Shown: piece by piece, positions 1-7,025 of the stretch
How positions within the stretch are numbered: the first letter of the stretch is position 1
Layout: each line of letters opens with the position of its first letter
Assembly: GCF_007828045.1 (NCBI RefSeq)
Contig: NZ_VITN01000019.1
Span: 62,001 to 126,000 of the forward strand
Direction of reading: 5' to 3'
DNA: 64,000 nucleotides
Origin: Nitrospirillum amazonense
GTDB lineage: Bacteria; Pseudomonadota; Alphaproteobacteria; Azospirillales; Azospirillaceae
Translations under genes and position numbers: made by a program
Notes under the pieces: model-generated
Databases searched by the model: none
What the model saw: only the letters and a program-made list of their open reading frames with translations
What the model was told of the DNA's origin: nothing

Positions 1-17
1 GCTGGAGGACACGTTAC

Positions 18-1538
18 ATGGCCAAGATCGCCCCCGGACAGTACGGCAGCCCGGTCTCGTTCAAGAGCCGCTATGGCAATTTCATCGGCGGCGAGTGGGT
101 GCCGCCGGCGTCCGGCGAGTATTTCCAGAACACCACCCCCATCACCGGCCAGGTCATTTGCGAGATACCGCGGTCGAACGCGGAGGATATCGAGCGCGCG
201 CTGGACGCGGCGCACGCCGCCAAACGCGACTGGGGCCGCACCTCGGCCGCCGACCGCGCCCGCGTCCTGGAAAAGATCGCCCAGCGCATTGATGACAACT
301 TGGAAACCCTGGCGACGGCGGAAACCTGGGACAACGGCAAGCCCATCCGCGAGACGCGCGCCGCCGACATCCCCCTGGCCGCCGATCACTTCCGCTATTT
401 CGCCGCCGCCATCCGCGCGCAAGAGGGCGGGATTTCGGAGATCGATCACAACACCATCGCTTATCACTACCATGAGCCCCTGGGCGTGGTCGGCCAGATC
501 ATCCCCTGGAACTTCCCCATCCTGATGGCGACGTGGAAGCTGGCCCCGGCGCTCGCCGCCGGCAACTGTGTGGTGCTGAAACCGGCGGAACAGACGCCGG
601 TCAGCATCCTGGTGCTGATGGAACTGATCCAGGATCTGCTGCCCAAGGGCGTGGTCAATGTCGTCAACGGCTTCGGGGTCGAGGCCGGCAAGCCGCTGGC
701 CAGCAGCTCCCGCATCGCCAAGATCGCCTTCACCGGGGAAACCACCACCGGCCGGCTGATCATGCAGTATGCCTCGCAGAACCTGATCCCCGTGACACTG
801 GAGCTGGGCGGCAAGTCGCCCAACATCTTCTTCGACGACGTGGCGGCCCAGGACGACGCCTTCCTGGACAAGGCCATCGAGGGCTTCGTCATGTTCGCCC
901 TGAACCAGGGCGAGGTCTGCACCTGCCCCTCGCGCGCCCTGATCCAGGAAAGCCTGTACGGCCGCTTCATGGACAAGGCGCTGGCCCGCGTGCAGGCCAT
1001 CAAACAAGGCAACCCGCTGGACGGCGACACCATGATCGGCGCCCAGGCCAGCAGCGAGCAGCTGGAGAAAATCCTCTCCTACCTCGACATCGGCAGGAAA
1101 GAGGGCGCCAAGGTGCTGGCCGGCGGCAACCGGGCGGAACTGTCGGGCGACCTCGCCGGCGGCTTCTATGTCCAGCCCACAGTGTTCCAGGGCAACAACC
1201 GCATGCGCATCTTCCAGGAGGAGATTTTCGGCCCGGTGGTGGCCGTCACCACCTTCAAGGACGAGGAAGAGGCGCTGCACGTCGCCAACGACACGCTGTA
1301 CGGCCTGGGCGCCGGCGTGTGGACGCGCGACATCAACCGCGCCTATCGCTTCGGCCGGGAAATCCAGGCGGGCCGGGTGTGGACCAACTGCTACCACCTG
1401 TACCCGGCGCACGCGGCCTTCGGCGGCTATAAACAGTCGGGCATCGGGCGTGAAAACCACGCCATGATGCTGGACCATTACCAGCAGACCAAGAACCAAT
1501 TGGTCAGCTACAGCCCCAACGCCCTGGGCTTCTTCTGA
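18..1538 (+). CDS. aldB: Acetaldehyde-type NAD(P)-dependent aldehyde dehydrogenase (AldB-like)
   Basis: This 506-residue protein has the full-length layout of the aldehyde dehydrogenase superfamily, which oxidises aldehydes to acids in the cytoplasm. The catalytic cysteine is Cys301 in the block [13 protein letters not shown] (a second Cys is at 303). The general-base glutamate is Glu262 in [12 protein letters not shown], and the cofactor-binding [10 protein letters not shown] block is present. The sequence follows Escherichia coli AldB closely along its whole length, including the start ([14 protein letters not shown]) and the [18 protein letters not shown] block. A GGAGG ribosome site lies before the ATG. 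The stop codon shares one base with the start of the DUF779 gene, so the two are translationally coupled. Acetaldehyde and other short aldehydes are the likely substrates, by family inference. Confidence 0.95.
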   Translation: MAKIAPGQYGSPVSFKSRYGNFIGGEWVPPASGEYFQNTTPITGQVICEIPRSNAEDIERALDAAHAAKRDWGRTSAADRARVLEKIAQRIDDNLETLATAETWDNGKPIRETRAADIPLAADHFRYFAAAIRAQEGGISEIDHNTIAYHYHEPLGVVGQIIPWNFPILMATWKLAPALAAGNCVVLKPAEQTPVSILVLMELIQDLLPKGVVNVVNGFGVEAGKPLASSSRIAKIAFTGETTTGRLIMQYASQNLIPVTLELGGKSPNIFFDDVAAQDDAFLDKAIEGFVMFALNQGEVCTCPSRALIQESLYGRFMDKALARVQAIKQGNPLDGDTMIGAQASSEQLEKILSYLDIGRKEGAKVLAGGNRAELSGDLAGGFYVQPTVFQGNNRMRIFQEEIFGPVVAVTTFKDEEEALHVANDTLYGLGAGVWTRDINRAYRFGREIQAGRVWTNCYHLYPAHAAFGGYKQSGIGRENHAMMLDHYQQTKNQLVSYSPNALGFF

Positions 1539-1987
1539 TGGCGGGCCTGGCCATTCCCAACCAGGACAGCCAGGCCTCCACGGATCCCGGACCATCGGAA
1601 ACGGTGGTCCGGGCCACCGTGCTGAGGGTTGACGCCACGCCTGAGGCGCTGGCGCTGATCCAGAGGCTGGAGGCCCGCCACGGCCCCCTGCTGTTCCACC
1701 AGTCCGGCGGCTGCTGTGACGGCAGCGCGCCCATGTGCTACCCGCGTGGGGAGTTCATGATCGGCGACGGCGACGTCCTGCTGGGCGAGATCGGCGGCCA
1801 GCCCTTCTACATGGGCAAGGCCCAGTTCGAGTATTGGAAGCACACCCGCCTGACCATAGACGTGGTCCCCGGCCGGGGCGGCATGTTCTCCCTGGAAGGA
1901 CCGGAGGGCCTGCGCTTCCTCACCCGGTCGCGGCTGTTCACGGATGAGGAGAACGCGGCGCTGGAGGCGACGCCCCTCGGTGTTTGA
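1538..1987 (+). CDS. DUF779 family protein, aldehyde dehydrogenase partner
   Basis: A 149-residue protein of the DUF779 family. It has the family's conserved cysteine/glycine block (FHQSGGCCDGSAPMCYP, about residues 51-67) and the later GQPFYMG and FEYW segments. DUF779 genes are habitually found directly downstream of AldB/ExaC-type aldehyde dehydrogenases, as here, where the stop and start overlap by one base (TGATG). The molecular function of the family is not established. The paired cysteines suggest metal or redox chemistry, but that is inference. The N-terminal 25 residues are poorly conserved-looking, so a slightly later start is possible. Confidence 0.88.
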   Translation: MAGLAIPNQDSQASTDPGPSETVVRATVLRVDATPEALALIQRLEARHGPLLFHQSGGCCDGSAPMCYPRGEFMIGDGDVLLGEIGGQPFYMGKAQFEYWKHTRLTIDVVPGRGGMFSLEGPEGLRFLTRSRLFTDEENAALEATPLGV

Positions 1988-2132
1988 TAATAGCTTCGTC
2001 CGCAAAAACTACCCGAAATAGGAGCAATTAACCACAAGACCTGTCCTTTGAGACGGGGCGTTAACCATAACATCCGCCCACCGCCCAACGTATTCAATAT
2101 ATCATGACCCTCATGCGCACTGCGGACGCCCT
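1988..2132 (+). other. AT-rich spacer upstream of the araC-type gene
   Basis: This 145-base spacer marks a sharp drop in GC content compared with the aldehyde dehydrogenase genes. It carries A/T runs such as ATTCAATATATCATGA near 2093-2106, which could hold a promoter for the downstream regulator. No clear terminator hairpin for the upstream operon was seen. Confidence 0.4.
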
Positions 2133-3110
2133 TTGATCGGCGCTACGGGGGGAAGGTTGTCGAGCGACGTTATCCGGTTCAGTACCGAGGGGATGGGACA
2201 GCGGGAGGCAAAAGAATACTGGGCCGACCATGTGGGAGATGCCTGCCACGGCGTCCGGTGTGATTTTCGCAATGTCGAGCATTTCAGCGCCAGCACCGAA
2301 TATGCGGACTTTGACTTTGGGAAGATAACCCAATTTTGGGTTAGCGACATCCAGGCGCAGCGCTTGCCCTTTCATATATCAAGGGACGGGCTTGAGTTGC
2401 TATGTGTTTCCCTTATAAAGCAGGGGAATGGAAGAATATCCGATAACTCGAATGAGTTATTCTGGCGCCCTGGCGATGTGTATTGCGGCCCCGTCTCAAA
2501 TCCATTTCAGGTCGAAATGAAAGGGCCGGTAGAATTTGTAACATTATATTTTGAAAAATCGTGGATTCGTTCAATCGGCTCGGTTCCAACCGGGTTATTC
2601 TTTAAAGAAATATCGGCCATGTCCGGATGGGGGAAAGCCGTCTCGCAGATGATGTTGGAAATATCCCCCAAATCAATAGGGGACTTGGCGCTACCCGCTG
2701 CTGACATCGCAGAAAATATTGCAGGTTTATTGGCGTTATGCGCCGGCCCGGACACGGCACCACTCCGCGCCAGCGGTCGGTCCCTTCTCGACCGACTGCG
2801 CGCGGATATGCGGGATCGCCTGTCCAGCCCGTCCCTTAGCCCTATCGGTTTCGCGGCGGAGCATGGAATTTCCGTACGAACCTTGCATTCCCTGTTCTCC
2901 GCCGCGGGGACAAGTTTCATGGCGGAGTTGTGGACCATGCGGCTTGAGCAGTCTCGTTCCCTGCTGACCAATCGTCGCCTGGATAAAAAGAGTATTTCTG
3001 AGATTGCGGCGATGGTGGGCTTTTCAAATGCGGACCACTTCACTGCCCGATTCCGCAAAGCCCATGGGGTGTCTCCTAAAAAATACAGACAAGGCTCTAA
3101 TGAAAAATAG
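2133..3110 (+). CDS. AraC family transcriptional regulator
   Basis: A 325-residue regulator. The N-terminal two thirds resemble the AraC-binding-like cupin domain (a WRPGDVYCGP turn near residue 115). The C-terminal 100 residues form the double helix-turn-helix DNA-binding domain, ending in the AraC signature around ISEIAAMVGFSNADHFTARF and GVSPKKYR. The only in-frame start upstream of the domain is a TTG at 2133. An ATG at 2193 (20 codons in) is the main alternative and no strong ribosome site decides between them. Codon use is clearly more AT-rich than in the neighbours, suggesting later acquisition. The target is unknown. The aldehyde dehydrogenase pair just upstream is the obvious candidate, since related AraC proteins control alcohol/aldehyde oxidation genes, but this is inference. 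Confidence 0.88.
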   Translation: MIGATGGRLSSDVIRFSTEGMGQREAKEYWADHVGDACHGVRCDFRNVEHFSASTEYADFDFGKITQFWVSDIQAQRLPFHISRDGLELLCVSLIKQGNGRISDNSNELFWRPGDVYCGPVSNPFQVEMKGPVEFVTLYFEKSWIRSIGSVPTGLFFKEISAMSGWGKAVSQMMLEISPKSIGDLALPAADIAENIAGLLALCAGPDTAPLRASGRSLLDRLRADMRDRLSSPSLSPIGFAAEHGISVRTLHSLFSAAGTSFMAELWTMRLEQSRSLLTNRRLDKKSISEIAAMVGFSNADHFTARFRKAHGVSPKKYRQGSNEK

Positions 3111-3121
3111 ATTATTTTATA

Positions 3122-3499
3122 TTAACCGCTGACAAGAAAACCCATATTCTGTATTCTTCTCAACAATACATCGATATCTGTTGGCTTCATCAGATAATCG
3201 TCCGCGCCAGCATCAAAGGATTTGTTGATCTTATTAATATCGCTTTCAGATGAGAACATCACTATTTTGGGTAAATTTCCTTTGGGCAGAGCCCTTATCT
3301 TCCTAATGAGATCCAGGCCATTCATGCCCGGCATGACCCAATCCACAAAGATCATGTCTGGTGAGCTTTCGCCAAATAGAGCTAAGGCCTCCGGTCCGCT
3401 GGCAACCTCCCACACCCGACTGCATCCAAGATGCAGAAGCATAACCTTCATAATGCGACGAATGATTCCATCGTCGTCAACAATCAAGCAAGTAGGCAT
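3122..3499 (-). CDS. Single-domain response regulator (CheY-like receiver)
   Basis: A 125-residue stand-alone receiver domain with all switch residues: the acidic pair Asp8/Asp9, phospho-acceptor Asp53 in FVDWVMPGMNG, Ser83 in MFSS, and Lys105 in LMKP. There is no output domain, so it must act by protein-protein contact or as a phosphate sink. No histidine kinase or chemotaxis gene is in the window, so its partner is encoded elsewhere. An AAAGG ribosome site precedes the ATG. The gene is AT-rich like the adjacent araC-type gene, and the two end 11 bases apart tail to tail. Both may have arrived together. Confidence 0.93.
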   Translation of the reverse strand: MPTCLIVDDDGIIRRIMKVMLLHLGCSRVWEVASGPEALALFGESSPDMIFVDWVMPGMNGLDLIRKIRALPKGNLPKIVMFSSESDINKINKSFDAGADDYLMKPTDIDVLLRRIQNMGFLVSG

Positions 3500-3771
3500 T
3501 TTTGAACCTTTTGAGTAAAACTCGAGCTTTTAGAAAATGCGCCCTCGTTGCTTTTGCGTAATTTTATTTAAGAAAATTTAATCAGAATTCTCTTAAAAAT
3601 ATAACGGAATTTCAGTGTCTTGCGCTCCGGGAATGAACATGCTGCGCTATGAAAGGGCTGGTGGCGGAATATCGCGCGCACCTCCTCCATAGCGGAGGGG
3701 TCCAGCCATGAGCACGGCATGGCTTGGTTTGGATAATCGGCAAACTGCGCAGATGCCATCATGAGGGCGTG

Positions 3772-3815
3772 GCGAGAGCCGGCTGCGTTAAATCGGAACC
3801 ACAGCCGGCTCTCGC
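3772..3815. repeat. Perfect 14-bp inverted repeat
   Basis: The arms GCGAGAGCCGGCTG (3772-3785) and CAGCCGGCTCTCGC (3802-3815) are exact reverse complements separated by 16 bases. There is no U-tract after either arm, so this is not a typical intrinsic terminator. It may be part of a structured RNA or a palindromic repeat element. Confidence 0.75.
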
Positions 3816-3840
3816 TGAGTCTGTCCACGAGCAGCTTCAC

Positions 3841-3866
3841 GCCCAAAGGTGATTCCACCTTTGGGC
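3841..3866. repeat. Perfect 11-bp inverted repeat, 4-nt loop
   Basis: GCCCAAAGGTG (3841-3851) and CACCTTTGGGC (3856-3866) pair perfectly around the loop ATTC. It lies 60 bases beyond the permease stop codon on the minus strand. It could therefore stabilise or end the permease transcript, although a T-run is lacking. Confidence 0.7.
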
Positions 3867-3927
3867 GATCTGCTCTAGGGGGAAGCCGCCCAACCCCATA
3901 CCGGCAGCTCGGGATGTTGGAGGTCGA

Positions 3928-5250
3928 TCATTCCGCCGGTGCACGATGCCGCTGAGTTTGGACATAATACGCTAACCCCAGCGCCAGCCACACGGCCAGC
4001 AGGGCGTAGGGCCGCCAGTCGGTGCCGAAGCCCAGGGCCGCGATGACCAGCGCGGCCAGCATGCCCAGGGCCGACAGCGCCTTCACCAAGCCCGGGCTGA
4101 AGCGCAGCCGGGCCTGGGCCCGCACCTCGGGGTGCTTGTCCGCCACATTGTAGGCGGCCAGGCACGAGCCGAAGTACTTCATCATGGTCGGCACGTTGAT
4201 GGACAGCAGCAGGAACAACAGGCTGTCGGGCAGGAGCAGGCCGGTGCACGACGCCAGGAAAGCCACCACCGTCGCCACATGCGGCGTGCCAAAGCGCGGG
4301 TGGATGCGGCCCAGCGGCGCCGGCAGCATGCCGGTGGCGCCCATGGCGTAGAGGAAGCGGGCATAAACCAGGAAAATGGCGTTCATCGACTTGATCAGCG
4401 CCGCCACCGCCGCCGTGACGATCAGCGGCGTGGCCCAGCGGCCCAGCGTTGCCTGCGCCACCGCCAGCAGGGGCGCCTTGGCCGTCCCCAGCGCCTCTGG
4501 CCCCACGACGCTGAGGGCGGTGAAGGAGACGGCGACGTAGACCACCACGGTCAGCAACAGGCCCAGCGCGATGCCCCAGGGCACGACCGTCTTCGCGTTC
4601 TTGACCTCCTCCCCCACCTCGGTCGCGGTCTCGATGCCCAGGAACAGCTGGATCATCAGCGGCAGGGCCGCCAGGATGGGCGTCCAGCCGCCGGTCACGG
4701 CCTGCACGAACAGTTCCGCCTTCATCGCCGGGGCGCCGCTGACCACCAGCACGGCGAACAGGCCCAGCAGCATGATCATCAGCACCGTCTGGGCCCGCGC
4801 CGCCACGGCCACGCCAAGATAGTTCAGCGCGAAGATCAGGGTGAACAGGCCCAGGATGACCGGCACCGCCGGCAGGGGCAGCACCATGCCCAGGTAGTTC
4901 ATCAGCACCCGGCCCAGCACGATCATGACCACGGCGTTGCTGAGCACCCGCAGCCAGACGATGGAAAAGGCGATGACCGGGTGGCTGAACCGCCGCTGCC
5001 ATTCGTATGAGGCGGCGGTGCGGGGCACGGCCGAGGCCATGTAGGCGTAGACCAGGGCGAACAGCACCATGGGCAAGGCGGCCAGCCCGGCCGCCACCAG
5101 GATGCCGGCACCACCCACCTGCGCGGCGGGTCCCAGCACGGAGAAGATGGCGGCGCCGATGGCGGTGCCCGCCCCCAGCATCACCAGGTCGATCAGGGTG
5201 ACGCCCTGTTTCAGGCCACCGGGCTCAAGGCCGGCCTTGCTGTCGCTCAT
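3928..5250 (-). CDS. APC superfamily amino-acid permease
   Basis: A 440-residue inner-membrane protein with about 12 hydrophobic segments and the amino acid-polyamine-organocation transporter fold. The N-terminal unwound-helix motif GAGTAIGAAIFSVLG (about residues 26-40) is the substrate-binding GxG region. The EVGEEVKNAKTVVPWG block near residue 210 is the typical cytoplasmic loop of the family. It probably imports amino acids or oligo-amines by proton symport. Its position at the edge of the peptidase island fits uptake of amino acids released in the periplasm. The start is the ATG at 5250, 32 bases from a palindromic repeat that occupies its promoter region. The exact substrate cannot be read from the sequence. 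Confidence 0.9.
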   Translation of the reverse strand: MSDSKAGLEPGGLKQGVTLIDLVMLGAGTAIGAAIFSVLGPAAQVGGAGILVAAGLAALPMVLFALVYAYMASAVPRTAASYEWQRRFSHPVIAFSIVWLRVLSNAVVMIVLGRVLMNYLGMVLPLPAVPVILGLFTLIFALNYLGVAVAARAQTVLMIMLLGLFAVLVVSGAPAMKAELFVQAVTGGWTPILAALPLMIQLFLGIETATEVGEEVKNAKTVVPWGIALGLLLTVVVYVAVSFTALSVVGPEALGTAKAPLLAVAQATLGRWATPLIVTAAVAALIKSMNAIFLVYARFLYAMGATGMLPAPLGRIHPRFGTPHVATVVAFLASCTGLLLPDSLLFLLLSINVPTMMKYFGSCLAAYNVADKHPEVRAQARLRFSPGLVKALSALGMLAALVIAALGFGTDWRPYALLAVWLALGLAYYVQTQRHRAPAE

Positions 5251-5281
5251 GGGGAAGGAACCAATCCTGATTGTGCTCGGT

Positions 5282-5394
5282 CAACGGCATCACCATGCCG
5301 TTGTAGGACGCGACTGCGTCCGCCGGAACGAGTACCGAAGGGCGCAGTGAGGAAGCCAAGCCCGCGGACGCGGGCGCTCGGCGATTGAGGGAAC
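5282..5394 (-). repeat. Palindromic repeat element, copy A
   Basis: This 113-base element matches, in inverted orientation, a second copy at 6886-7019. It holds three hairpins: CAACGGCAT/ATGCCGTTG (5282-5303), GGACGC/GCGTCC (5306-5321) and GCCCGC/GCGGGC (5360-5375). Two stems differ from copy B by paired base changes that keep base pairing, which argues for selection on structure. One end (TTCCCTCAA on the minus strand) abuts the stop codon of the S10 peptidase gene. Confidence 0.8.
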
Positions 5395-5395
5395 A

Positions 5396-6880
5396 CTATT
5401 GGCTGAGAAACGCGCGCACGTCGCGCGCCAGGGCGGCCCGCGCCTCATCGCCCAGATAGGGCATGTGGCCCGAAGGGTAGAGATGGGTTTCCGTCCGGTC
5501 CTGGGGAACGCCGGCATGGGCGAGAGTGTAGGCGGCGGCGCCCAGGGTGGTCACCAGGTCATAATAGCCGGCGCCGACCATGACCCGCAGGCGGGGGTTG
5601 CGGCGCATGGCGGTGGCCAGGTCCTTGGCATGGTTGGTCTCGGCGCCGGAGGCCGTGCCGTAGTCCCAGCGGGCATTGACGGTACGGAAGGAAATGGCCT
5701 CGTACGCCTCCGCCACCGTCACGTTCAGGTCGTGGCGGACATAGTCGTTGAAGGCGCCGACGAAGCCCGGCACGTACTGGCCCATGGCCGGGTCGTCGGC
5801 CACCGGGTCCTTGGCGCTGCCCGCCAGCGGCAGGGTGTAGCGGCCGTCATAGGCCCCGACCTCCTGACCCTGCGGCGCCAGCAGCTCATGCGCAAAGGTG
5901 GTGGTGCTGACGCGCAGGTCGTTGGCCTTGATGACGGCGGGTGACAGGCCGGTGAGCGTGGCGAGTTCCGCCGTCACCGCCTCCCGTTCCGCATCGCCCA
6001 GGGCGTTGCCGGCATACAGCGCCCTCAGGTAGCGGTCGGCGGCGAAGGCCTGGGCGGCGGCCACCTGTCCCTGCGCGGTGCAGCCGGCCGGCCCCTTGTG
6101 GTGATAGCAGGCGGTGGCGGCCAGGGTGGGCAGCGCCGTCAGATAGCGCGTGTCCTCGCCGGCGGAGCCCGACATGTCCATGGCCTGGCCCAGCAGGATG
6201 ATGCCGTTCAGCGTCATGCCATCCATGGTGCCGGTCGCCATGGGGCCGCCGGCCAGCAGGCGGGCCACCACAGCGGCCCGGATGGTGCCGTAGCTTTCCG
6301 ACATCAGGTATTTGGGCGCGTTCCAGCGGTCATGCTCCCGCGTCCAGCGCTCGATGACGTCCACGGTCATCTGCGCGTCCTGCGCCGTGCCATAGTACTG
6401 CTCCGGCTTGCCGTCCGGCAGGATGCGGCTATAGCCGGTGCCGGGCGGGTCGATCAGGACGATGTCGGCCACGTCCAACGGGCTGTCGGGGTTGTCGACC
6501 GTATGGAAGGGGGGCGTGGTCGGCGGGTGCACCGGGTCGGCGAAGTCGACACGCTTGGGTCCGACGAACCCCATGTGCAGCCACAGGCTGGCCGAACCCG
6601 GGCCGCCGTTGAAGACGAACACCACCGGCCGCACGGTGCCCTTGGGCACGTCGGTGCGGATGTAGCTGGTGGTGAAGACGCTGGCCGTCTTCTGCCCGGC
6701 CGGATCGGTCAGGATGGTTTCCGCCACCGTCGCCGTGTAGCGCAGCTTATGGCCGTCGAAGGTGCCACTGTGCTCTGAGGTGAATACGCGCGGCGCGCCC
6801 GCCTCCGCCGCGTTCGACGCCTTGCCTGTGAAACACGCCAGCATGACGCCGGCCATCAACGCCGTTTTATAGTTGCGCAT
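5396..6880 (-). CDS. Secreted S10 serine carboxypeptidase-like protein (copy 1)
   Basis: Family S10 peptidases remove C-terminal residues from peptides. From the ATG at 6880 the 494-residue product begins with a Sec signal (hydrophobic run near residues 5-20, then KASNA). It shows the oxyanion block NGGPGSAS (about 91-98), PPGTGYS, the nucleophile Ser196 in SESYGT, Asp441 in GAGYYD and His472 in PSGHMPY, so the triad is complete. The consensus GESYG reads SESYG here. A TTG at 6895 is in frame, but AGGGA lies 7 bases before the ATG at 6880, which decides the start. The ribosome site sits inside repeat copy B, and copy A touches the stop, so the gene is framed by inverted repeats. Periplasmic peptide trimming is the likely role. 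Confidence 0.92.
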   Translation of the reverse strand: MRNYKTALMAGVMLACFTGKASNAAEAGAPRVFTSEHSGTFDGHKLRYTATVAETILTDPAGQKTASVFTTSYIRTDVPKGTVRPVVFVFNGGPGSASLWLHMGFVGPKRVDFADPVHPPTTPPFHTVDNPDSPLDVADIVLIDPPGTGYSRILPDGKPEQYYGTAQDAQMTVDVIERWTREHDRWNAPKYLMSESYGTIRAAVVARLLAGGPMATGTMDGMTLNGIILLGQAMDMSGSAGEDTRYLTALPTLAATACYHHKGPAGCTAQGQVAAAQAFAADRYLRALYAGNALGDAEREAVTAELATLTGLSPAVIKANDLRVSTTTFAHELLAPQGQEVGAYDGRYTLPLAGSAKDPVADDPAMGQYVPGFVGAFNDYVRHDLNVTVAEAYEAISFRTVNARWDYGTASGAETNHAKDLATAMRRNPRLRVMVGAGYYDLVTTLGAAAYTLAHAGVPQDRTETHLYPSGHMPYLGDEARAALARDVRAFLSQ

Positions 6881-6885
6881 TTTTT

Positions 6886-7019
6886 GTTCCCTCAAGCGCC
6901 GGGCGCCTGCATCCGCAGGCTTGGCTTATCCTCGGTTTCCAGTCCGCTTCGCTCCCCAGAAATCTCCGGCGGACGCAGTCGCGTCCTACAAGGGCATGAG
7001 TTAGATGCTCATGCCCTTG
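6886..7019 (+). repeat. Palindromic repeat element, copy B
   Basis: Inverted relative of the 5282-5394 element. Its hairpins are GCCTGC/GCAGGC (6905-6920), GGACGC/GCGTCC (6971-6986) and a 12-bp stem CAAGGGCATGAG/CTCATGCCCTTG (6989-7019). Compared with copy A, the first stem changes T-A to C-G and the third changes G-C to C-G, always on both arms. The element lies between two minus-strand genes, forming the 3' end of the amidohydrolase transcript and the leader, including the ribosome site, of the S10 gene. Confidence 0.8.
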
Positions 7020-7025
7020 CCAGGC

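Larger units (their letters stand above)
3500..3927. other. Structured non-coding stretch with serial hairpins
   Basis: This 428-base stretch separates the response regulator from the permease. Between 3684 and 3866 it contains four consecutive inverted repeats: CCTCC/GGAGG at 3684-3698, AGCCATG/CATGGCT at 3704-3724, a perfect 14-base pair at 3772-3815 and a perfect 11-base pair at 3841-3866. An open frame on the minus strand crosses it (3568-3858), but it lacks a ribosome site and its codons fall inside the hairpin arms. I regard the structure, rather than the frame, as the real content: a 3' untranslated region of the permease gene, a small RNA, or a mobile-element remnant. Confidence 0.5.

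Noticed and set aside
3568-3858. 96-codon open frame on the minus strand
   Set aside because: No ribosome site, no recognised motif, and it is crossed by perfect hairpins whose arms form its codons. Reported instead as a structured non-coding stretch.
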